DNA of 28,133 bases from Microcaldota archaeon (GTDB lineage: Archaea > Micrarchaeota > Micrarchaeia > Anstonellales > J096), in contig JAPLWW010000060.1 in assembly GCA_026396375.1 (NCBI GenBank), forward strand, positions 1 through 28,133. The letters are read 5' to 3'. Position numbers and translations under genes: made by a program. The notes below the pieces were generated by a model, which was not told the origin of the DNA, made no database searches, and saw only the letters and a program-made list of their open reading frames with translations. Each line of letters begins with the position of its first letter. Positions within the stretch are counted from its first letter, which is position 1. Positions 23,468-28,133 of this stretch are shown one piece after another.

Positions 23468-23492
23468 TCTCCGTTCAAACCAAAATCAATTC

Positions 23493-23882
23493 TTAATTTT
23501 TTCTTCTTTTCAATAAACTGGGCAGGTAAGCCTTCGCCTTTTTATCTTTTGCCAAGATTGTGCAGCATCCTTTATTATTGAGAATTCCGATGTATTCCCC
23601 GTCAGGGACATCAACCGATATTTCATTTTCTGAAAAAAGGGCATTTGCAGAATCATCATCCAGTTTCATGGTGTTATTTTTAGCAGATGACCCGAAAAGG
23701 GTTGAGAAATAATGGGTCGTTGCCCCGTCGTATGCCGGAAATCCCCTGACTCCCTTTATCTTGGAGCCCATGACCTGCTTTGAGAATACCCTTACCATGC
23801 CTTTCTTGTCCTCAAATACGTAATCATCAAGCTCAAGGCCATACCTCTCATTGATGTATTTTTTGAAAGAACCAGCATCCAT
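23493..23882 (-). CDS. Conserved-looking 129-aa protein, possibly PUA-like
   Basis: The protein starts MDAGSFKKYINERYGLELDD, has central beta-strands, and ends with a segment (VPDGEYIGILNNKGCCTILAKD, then AYLPSLLKRRKN) that resembles the C-terminal PUA-like domains of RsmB/RsmF-type rRNA methyltransferases. The similarity is of pattern only. The box A shared with the hydrogenase gene is 26.5 nt from the ATG at 23882. No signal peptide or membrane segment. An RNA-binding role is a tentative inference; otherwise unrecognised. Confidence 0.65.
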   Translation of the reverse strand: MDAGSFKKYINERYGLELDDYVFEDKKGMVRVFSKQVMGSKIKGVRGFPAYDGATTHYFSTLFGSSAKNNTMKLDDDSANALFSENEISVDVPDGEYIGILNNKGCCTILAKDKKAKAYLPSLLKRRKN

Positions 23883-23904
23883 AACCCCAAATTATGCAGA
23901 AACA

Positions 23905-23913
23905 ATTAAAATA
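23905..23913. promoter_or_regulatory. Shared bidirectional box A, 129-aa gene and [FeFe]-hydrogenase
   Basis: ATTAAAATA is the only TATA-like element in the 50-nt gap. Its TTAAAA centre lies 24.5 nt before the hydrogenase ATG (23933) and 26.5 nt from the opposite ATG (23882). Neither gene shows a Shine-Dalgarno. Confidence 0.6.
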
Positions 23914-23932
23914 GCTTGTTTCCATTTCCATC

Positions 23933-25018
23933 ATGGACCTTATGGGAAAGGAGCTTTTTGAGAAAATCAGGGAAGAGAAGAAAAGCGGGAAATTCCTCGT
24001 TGCCCAGATCGCCCCGGCCATGAGGGTATCCATAGGCGAGGAGTTTGGCCTGCCTGCAGGAACCGAGACAACAGGAAAGCTGATTTCACTTTTGAAAAGC
24101 TTGGGATTCGATGAGGTCATTGACACCTCATTTGGCGCAGACGCGATAATCTATATCGAGGCAAAGGAGTTCGCGAAGATGCTGGAATCAGGAAAAGGGA
24201 ACTTCCCTTTCTTCAACTCCTGCTGCGTTGGCTGGAGGGAATATGCCGGAAAGAGGCATCCTGAAATCATGCCCCAGATTTCCAACATTGTCACTCCAAT
24301 GATGATGGCAGGGTCAATCGCAAAATTATTTTTTTCAAAGGAATGGAAAGTGAATCCTGAAAACATGACTGTGGTTGGGATAATGCCTTGCACATTGAAA
24401 AAGCACGAGACAGTTTTCAAAATGCCCAACGGATTGAGATATGTAGACTACGTTGTCACAACAAGGGAGCTTGGGGACTGGGCGAGGCAGGAAAAATTAG
24501 ACCTTAATGAAATGGAAGAAGGCAAGATGACTGAGATAAGCGTTCCTTCAAAGGACGGAGTTATTTTCGGAACAACTGGAGGAATAACAGAGGCGTTGAT
24601 CACCTCTATTGCGGATTATTTAGGAGAAAAAAAGGAGGTTTTGGAATTAAGGAAAAACGAAAACCTGAGAGAATATAAATTCAAGATAGGAAAATATGAG
24701 CTTGATGTTGCTGTTGTCTATGGCTATCCTGCATTGGAAAAGCTTCTGGAAAAGATAAAACAAGGCTCAAAATACCATTTTGTCGAGGTAATGCAGTGCA
24801 TGTATGGATGCGTCGGAGGGCCAGGCCAGCCGATCCCAAAGGAGAAGGACGCGATGCTGAAAAGGTCAGAGGCATTGAGGAAAATAGCGGATGAAAGCAA
24901 GGAGAAAACCCCTATGAATCTCAAGGCAATAAGGATGCTTGACCCCTCATTCTTCGAGCATCTGGCATTGAAGGGGACAAGCAGGTGCTTCGCATATTTT
25001 TCAGGGAAGAACGAGTGA
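23933..25018 (+). CDS. hydA: Minimal [FeFe]-hydrogenase (H-cluster domain only)
   Basis: Catalyses reversible 2H+ + 2e- to H2 at the H-cluster. The 361-aa protein begins close to the H-domain, with APAMRVSIGEEFG (27-39). The three signature loops are L1 N95-S-C97-C98-V-G-W (canonical TSCCPxW), L2 M151-P-C153-T-L-K-K-H-E159, and L3 E285-V-M287-Q-C289-M-Y-G-C293-V-G-G-P-G-Q-P300. C98, C153, C289 and C293 should bind the [4Fe-4S] cube, with C293 bridging to the 2Fe subcluster. By comparison with Clostridium pasteurianum CpI, C97, E76, S117 and E79 match the proton-relay residues. No N-terminal ferredoxin-like cluster domains and no small-subunit extension are present, so electrons probably come directly from ferredoxin. 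A cytoplasmic fermentative role is inferred. HydE/F/G are not in the window. Confidence 0.95.
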   Translation: MDLMGKELFEKIREEKKSGKFLVAQIAPAMRVSIGEEFGLPAGTETTGKLISLLKSLGFDEVIDTSFGADAIIYIEAKEFAKMLESGKGNFPFFNSCCVGWREYAGKRHPEIMPQISNIVTPMMMAGSIAKLFFSKEWKVNPENMTVVGIMPCTLKKHETVFKMPNGLRYVDYVVTTRELGDWARQEKLDLNEMEEGKMTEISVPSKDGVIFGTTGGITEALITSIADYLGEKKEVLELRKNENLREYKFKIGKYELDVAVVYGYPALEKLLEKIKQGSKYHFVEVMQCMYGCVGGPGQPIPKEKDAMLKRSEALRKIADESKEKTPMNLKAIRMLDPSFFEHLALKGTSRCFAYFSGKNE

Positions 25019-25051
25019 ATTCAGATCCTTTTCATGGCAAAAATAATCGAA

Positions 25052-25546
25052 TCAATCGTACCTTTTCAGGTTCTCCTCCATCTTCTTTTTCTTTTCCGGA
25101 TCTTTCTCCTTTCCAATGCTTTCCTTGAACCTTGCCATGTCTTTTTCAGCGACTTTCAGGCTGTTTTCTATAGAGTAATAACATAATGCATAGCCGATTA
25201 TCGTGCATATTATGACAATCACTGCATTTATCAGGATGTCCGGTATCGGGGACGCAAAAATCACGAACACTGCGCTGATCACAAACTGTGTCAGCGCGAA
25301 ATAGATAGATATCTCCCTGTTCTTTGCCTTTATTTCCTCCCTTGCCGCCCTCCCGGGATATTTATGGCCGGTCATCATAGTCGCCGCCACCCAGGTAGCC
25401 AGGAACGGGATGATCCCGCTAGGCCCTCCTCCCAGCGCCGGAGCCCCCCGCAAAGCATCAAAAATAGAAAACAGCATGATACCAAAAATGCAAAACAGGA
25501 TGTAATATGTCAAAATAGTCAGGAAATATTTGGTTGCGCTTGCCAT
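25052..25546 (-). CDS. Four-helix membrane protein, unrecognised
   Basis: The 164-aa protein has four hydrophobic segments (about 6-28, 43-60, 82-102 and 105-128) and a charged cytoplasmic tail ending KDPEKKKKMEENLKRYD that may form a coiled coil. The stretch GIIPFLATWVAATMMTGHKY then PGRAAREE vaguely recalls bacterial ABZJ_00895-type small membrane proteins, but that match is weak. A TTTAAA box (25572-25577) lies about 28 nt upstream of the ATG, inside the end of the upstream gene. It converges on the hydrogenase gene with a 33-nt gap. Confidence 0.7.
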   Translation of the reverse strand: MASATKYFLTILTYYILFCIFGIMLFSIFDALRGAPALGGGPSGIIPFLATWVAATMMTGHKYPGRAAREEIKAKNREISIYFALTQFVISAVFVIFASPIPDILINAVIVIICTIIGYALCYYSIENSLKVAEKDMARFKESIGKEKDPEKKKKMEENLKRYD

Positions 25547-25572
25547 AATCCATCAGTATCTTGAATTATTAT

Positions 25573-26088
25573 TTAAACGTTTCTTTTTATTATGCCTTTC
25601 ATAGCAACAAACGCCAGGATTCCGCCGGAAATTGCAGTAACTAGCTGTAAGTATGTGAATGAGGATATCAGCGCGCTCGGCACTCCTGCGAAAGTTGCCA
25701 AAGCCAAAACCGAAACAGAAAGTATCGCTGTTTTCACAGCCGCGGCTGTCGCAAGCGACCTTGCATAATCTTTCATGCTTTTCATTACGAAAATCAATGA
25801 CATGTTTCCAAGCCAGATGAACGGAAGCATGAGCAGAACCGCATGGGCTGCGCCAAACAGAACTCCTGCAAGCATTGCAGCAACAGATGGGATTACAGCA
25901 GGAACATAGCTCCAGCTTCCCTTTATCCTCAATGCAGAATAGATAAGCATGGCATTTACCAAGGTTCCGGCAATCAGCTGCTGGGAAAATAATAATGGGA
26001 CAAGGAAAATCGCGAAGCATAAAGCAAAAACCTTAATTGTCTCATGCTTTTCAGCAAAAATATCTTTTTCAATGCCAACGAACGCCAT
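25573..26088 (-). CDS. Small multi-spanning membrane protein of the 'iron hydrogenase'-labelled type
   Basis: The 171-aa protein has five or six membrane segments. Its pattern matches a family of bacterial membrane proteins frequently labelled 'iron hydrogenase' in databases, recalled from their shared features: QQLIAGTLVNAMLIY near 36-50, PSVAAMLAG near 67-75, a LLMLPFIWLGN motif near 85-95, and a C-terminal LQLVTAISGGILAF. Those proteins have no H-cluster motifs and resemble transporter S-components. This one likewise lacks conserved cysteines, so it is not a hydrogenase catalytic subunit. Its place 555 nt beyond a true [FeFe]-hydrogenase is notable. The ATG has box A spacing. Confidence 0.6.
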   Translation of the reverse strand: MAFVGIEKDIFAEKHETIKVFALCFAIFLVPLLFSQQLIAGTLVNAMLIYSALRIKGSWSYVPAVIPSVAAMLAGVLFGAAHAVLLMLPFIWLGNMSLIFVMKSMKDYARSLATAAAVKTAILSVSVLALATFAGVPSALISSFTYLQLVTAISGGILAFVAMKGIIKRNV

Positions 26089-26109
26089 GGTTTGATTGGA
26101 GGTGTTTTG

Positions 26110-26115
26110 TTTAAA
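26110..26115. promoter_or_regulatory. Shared box A, membrane protein (minus) and tRNA-Arg (plus)
   Basis: TTTAAA is centred 24.5 nt from the minus-strand ATG at 26088 and 29.5 nt before the tRNA 5' end at 26142. The tRNA could instead use ATTATATAG at 26122-26130. Confidence 0.45.
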
Positions 26116-26141
26116 TATCTAATTATATAGTAGTCAATGAA

Positions 26142-26216
26142 GGGCCTGTAGCTCAGCCTGGATAGAGCGCCCGGCTTCGGACCGGGCGGCCGTGGGTTCG
26201 AATCCCTCCAGGCCCG
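26142..26216 (+). tRNA. tRNA-Arg (anticodon TCG)
   Basis: The 75-nt cloverleaf has acceptor stem GGGCCTG/CAGGCCC with discriminator G, a D-arm with AGCTCAGCCTGGATAGAGC, anticodon stem CCCGG/CCGGG around the loop CTTCGGA (anticodon TCG, reading CGA codons), a short variable loop, and the T-loop TTCGAAT. The 3' CCA is not encoded (GTC follows), so it must be added. A toxin-antitoxin module begins 80 nt downstream. Confidence 0.95.
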
Positions 26217-26252
26217 TCTAAAATACCCTTTCAAGGCTAAGCCTATCAAAAT

Positions 26253-26284
26253 GATATATTTATATATCCATTTGATATATATCA
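26253..26284. promoter_or_regulatory. Tandem palindromic operator of the toxin-antitoxin operon
   Basis: Two dyads lie upstream of the antitoxin ATG. GATATAT-TT-ATATATC (26253-26268) is perfect except for its central two bases, and TGATATATATCA (26273-26284) is a perfect 12-bp palindrome. Centres are 18 bp apart. Paired dyads are typical targets of ribbon-helix-helix antitoxins. They also contain the AT-rich promoter, so binding would block transcription. Confidence 0.55.
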
Positions 26285-26296
26285 TATTGTGATAAA

Positions 26297-26569
26297 ATGG
26301 CAGACATATTAATACATTTGGACGGTTCCGTGGAGGATACGCTGAAGAGGCTCGTAGAGGCGGGTTTCTTCAAGACAAAGGCAGAGGCAGTCCGCGCAGG
26401 CATACTTGAGCTTGGGAAGGAATACCATGTCGTGAAGTCCCGCGAGGAAATCATGGATGAGCTTGCAGCCATAAAATTGCAGAAAATGGATGAGGAGATA
26501 AAATCAGGAAAGAAAAAGGTCCTGACATTGGCGGATGTGCGCAGGAAATATCCAGAGGCCTTTGAATGA
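26297..26569 (+). CDS. Ribbon-helix-helix antitoxin
   Basis: The 90-aa protein has an N-terminal ribbon-helix-helix pattern (ILIHLDGSVEDTLKRLVEAG then FFKTKAEAVRAGILELGKEY, residues 5-44), the DNA-binding fold of many antitoxins. A charged C-terminal tail follows (about 45-90) and would wrap the toxin. The start ATG is 12 nt after a tandem palindrome expected to be its operator, suggesting autoregulation. Its TGA overlaps the toxin ATG (ATGA), so antitoxin and toxin are translationally coupled. Confidence 0.82.
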   Translation: MADILIHLDGSVEDTLKRLVEAGFFKTKAEAVRAGILELGKEYHVVKSREEIMDELAAIKLQKMDEEIKSGKKKVLTLADVRRKYPEAFE

Positions 26570-26829
26570 GTCCGTATGCCATTAATTTTCATGCATACTG
26601 GGACAGCTATTTCTCAAGGCTTGACAACAGCATGAAAAAAAGGGTAATGAAGAAAATCCTCCAATTGCAGCAGGACATCCAGGCCAGGCATCTGAAGAAA
26701 GGGCTTGACTTCTATGTGTCCGAGATGGGTCAGTACCGGCTCATTTACAAGATAAACGAATCTGCAAAAACAAAGACGCTCTATTTTGTGGGAACGCACA
26801 AGGAATATGAAAAGTGGCTGGGCCTCTAA
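26566..26829 (+). CDS. RelE/ParE-family toxin
   Basis: The 87-aa protein has the compact RelE/ParE layout: an N-terminal strand (YAINFHAYWDSYFSRLD), two helices (MKKRVMKKILQLQQDIQARH), and a sheet with YRLIYKINESAKTKTLYFVG then THKEYEKWLGL. The terminal H-K-E-Y segment is common in these toxins. Members inhibit translation by ribosome-dependent mRNA cleavage or poison gyrase; which applies is unclear because catalytic residues vary. It overlaps the antitoxin by 4 nt. Confidence 0.82.
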   Translation: MSPYAINFHAYWDSYFSRLDNSMKKRVMKKILQLQQDIQARHLKKGLDFYVSEMGQYRLIYKINESAKTKTLYFVGTHKEYEKWLGL

Positions 26830-26830
26830 T

Positions 26831-26865
26831 TCAGATCAACAGGCAAAATATCTTGCGTAATCTGA
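26831..26865. other. Nested inverted repeat after the toxin gene
   Basis: TCAGAT (26831) pairs with ATCTGA (26860-26865), and inside it GCAA (26843) pairs with TTGC (26853). The short stems and inner loop make it a weak RNA hairpin candidate between the toxin stop and the map promoter. Confidence 0.25.
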
Positions 26866-26869
26866 CCGG

Positions 26870-26876
26870 TTTATAA
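26870..26876 (+). promoter_or_regulatory. Box A promoter for map
   Basis: TTTATAA is centred 28 nt before the ATG at 26901 with no Shine-Dalgarno. Confidence 0.5.
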
Positions 26877-26900
26877 CTTTTTTGCCAATAATGCCTTGTT

Positions 26901-27806
26901 ATGGATAATATGAGGCTAGAGGATCTCATCGAGGCGGGCAAGCTCACGGCAAGGATAAAGAAGGATGCTGAGAAGCTGGCCATAGTCGGCGAAAGGATCT
27001 TTGACATAGCCGAGACAATAGAGATGACAATAGAGAAGGAAGGGGCGATGCCTGCCTTTCCTGCCAATGTTTCGGTCAACGAGCTGGCCGCCCACTACAC
27101 TCCTTGCAATGATGATCTCTCAGAAATACCCGAGGATGCTATAGTGAAGCTGGATTTCGGGCTGATAAAGGGGCAGGCGATAACCGACACCTCAATAACA
27201 GTTGACCTCAGCGGGAAGCACGACAACATAATGAGCGCATCAAAGGAGGCTTTGGAAAATGCGATAAAAACAATAAAGCCCGGAATCCCCGTTGACGATG
27301 TGAGCAAAGTAATTTTCGAGACAATAAAGAAGCACGGATGCAAGCCGATCTCAAACCTTATGGGGCATAAGATAGAATGGATGAACCTCCATGCAGGAGT
27401 GGAAGTTCCAAATATTCCAGCCCATGAGATGTACGAATTCCAGGTTGGGGATGTTTTCGCGATCGAGCCTTTTGTAACAACAAAGGAAGGCGCAGGATAC
27501 ATAAAGGAAACCGACCATGTTGAAATTTATAGCTTGTTCCTGCCAGGAAACATAAGATTAAGGCAATCCAGGAAGATGCTGGAATACATAATAGAGCATT
27601 ACAAGACAATGCCGTTCTGCGAAAGGTGGCTGTTCAAGGAATTCAAGTCAAAGCTCATGCTCAACTCGGGATTGAAGGAGATGCTCAAGGCAAGGGTGCT
27701 TATGGCATACCCTGTTTTGGCAGAGGCGAAAGGAGAGCCGATCGCGCAGTTCGAGGAAACGATCGTTGTAACAGAGGACGGATGCATCCCGATAACCAAA
27801 GGTTAA
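26901..27806 (+). CDS. map: Methionine aminopeptidase, type II
   Basis: Removes the initiator methionine from nascent proteins. The 301-aa protein has the five metal ligands of the family: D85 (KLDFG), D96 (DTSITV), H156 (LMGHKIE), E189 (FAIEPF) and E285 (QFEETIVV). It also has the catalytic H65 (ELAAHYTP) and H164 in the NLHAG motif. The roughly 60-residue helical insert between about 207 and 270 is the type II feature of archaeal and eukaryotic enzymes. Length is standard. Leaderless start, supported by TTTATAA. Confidence 0.95.
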   Translation: MDNMRLEDLIEAGKLTARIKKDAEKLAIVGERIFDIAETIEMTIEKEGAMPAFPANVSVNELAAHYTPCNDDLSEIPEDAIVKLDFGLIKGQAITDTSITVDLSGKHDNIMSASKEALENAIKTIKPGIPVDDVSKVIFETIKKHGCKPISNLMGHKIEWMNLHAGVEVPNIPAHEMYEFQVGDVFAIEPFVTTKEGAGYIKETDHVEIYSLFLPGNIRLRQSRKMLEYIIEHYKTMPFCERWLFKEFKSKLMLNSGLKEMLKARVLMAYPVLAEAKGEPIAQFEETIVVTEDGCIPITKG

Positions 27807-27840
27807 TAAACTCTTTTTTCTATTATTTAACACGATTGAA

Positions 27841-28133
27841 ATGGAAGCCTATTCTGGGGATGGCAGGAAAATATTGCGCAGCGGATCCTCTCCGGCAAAA
27901 AAGCTTTCAAGATCGGAAAGGGCAAGGAAGTTCCAGGAATTCTTCGACCAGGGAAGCCAGAGGATAGGCAAAAAGGATTTCAGGGGGGCAATACTGCTAA
28001 TGAGCAGGGCGATGAGGCTCAAGCCAAAGAATCCCGATCCGTATCTGATGAGGGGGATTGCAAGGAAGGCCCTTGCAGATGAGAAAGGGTTTGCAAAAGA
28101 CCTGGAAAGGCACATCAGGCTTTCCAGCTGCGC
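27841..28133 (+). CDS. TPR-like repeat protein (3' partial)
   Basis: The frame is open from the ATG at 27841 to the window end, 97 codons. The N-terminus is basic and Ser-rich. Residues about 32-75 (KFQEFFDQGSQRIGKKDFRG then AILLMSRAMRLKPKNPDPYL, MRGIARKAL) fit a TPR helix pair: small residues at the A/G positions, a D-F-x-G-A turn and the P-x-x-P end. TPR proteins mediate protein contacts. The rest is outside the window, so partner and length are unknown. It starts 34 nt after map. Confidence 0.65.
   Translation, partial: MEAYSGDGRKILRSGSSPAKKLSRSERARKFQEFFDQGSQRIGKKDFRGAILLMSRAMRLKPKNPDPYLMRGIARKALADEKGFAKDLERHIRLSSC

Noticed and set aside
26098..26104. GGAGGTG on the plus strand before tRNA-Arg
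   Set aside because: A perfect Shine-Dalgarno sequence, but no start codon with an open frame follows; the tRNA begins 38 nt later, so it is chance.
26831..27079. Minus-strand ORF over the start of the map gene
   Set aside because: It is antisense to the well-supported methionine aminopeptidase and has no recognised motif.
1..28133. CRISPR arrays, insertion sequences, rRNA genes and replication origin
   Set aside because: No regularly spaced direct repeats, transposase motifs, rRNA-like stretches or origin repeats were seen on reading both strands.

Overview
The window is archaeal and most likely comes from a small-genome DPANN archaeon (Micrarchaeota/Diapherotrites-like; this placement is inferred). 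It encodes archaeal-type information genes: initiation factors aIF2-beta and aIF1A, the RFC small subunit, Trm1, histidyl-tRNA synthetase and a type II methionine aminopeptidase. It also has a CarS-like CDP-archaeol synthase and a tRNA gene with no encoded CCA. Most genes carry a TTTAAA- or TTTATA-like box A centred 24-29 nt upstream of the start codon, which implies leaderless mRNAs. A smaller set has a GGTGA-type Shine-Dalgarno. Coding density is very high and no gene-free stretch exceeds 300 bases.

Layout. 1-1276: 3' part of a secreted protein with MopE-like metal-binding repeats. 1436-7759: housekeeping genes (HAD phosphatase, Trm1, thioredoxin-fold protein, aIF2-beta, aIF1A, a 45-residue leaderless ORF, CarS, NAD kinase, Nudix hydrolase, DUF475/TerC-like membrane protein). 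7785-12078: mostly poorly known genes: a 22-codon peptide, an unrecognised 123-aa protein, a divergent 622-aa PHP-domain protein, a 445-aa membrane-anchored protein with four 20-residue repeats, and a C39-like peptidase. 12117-14056: HisRS, a short protein that may be half of a HisA-type barrel, and a small Cys/His-rich protein. 14148-21927: an 7.8-kb minus-strand operon of three large unrecognised proteins, one with a C-terminus that reads like a membrane beta-barrel and one with a signal peptide. 22073-28133: RFC small subunit, TRAM protein, a possible PUA-like protein, a catalytically complete minimal [FeFe]-hydrogenase, two small membrane proteins, tRNA-Arg(TCG), an RHH/RelE toxin-antitoxin pair with an operator-like palindrome array, methionine aminopeptidase, and the start of a TPR protein.

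How it fits together. The [FeFe]-hydrogenase (23933-25018) is the clearest metabolic signal. It is an H-domain alone, with all cluster ligands and the proton-relay residues but no accessory FeS domains, which suggests fermentative H2 evolution from reduced ferredoxin. A downstream membrane protein resembles bacterial proteins that databases often label 'iron hydrogenase'. No HydE, HydF or HydG maturase is in the window. The large minus-strand operon is the most novel block and looks like a cell-surface system. Three gene pairs (Nudix/DUF475, 129-aa protein/hydrogenase, membrane protein/tRNA-Arg) diverge from a single near-palindromic TATA element lying about 25-29 nt from both starts.
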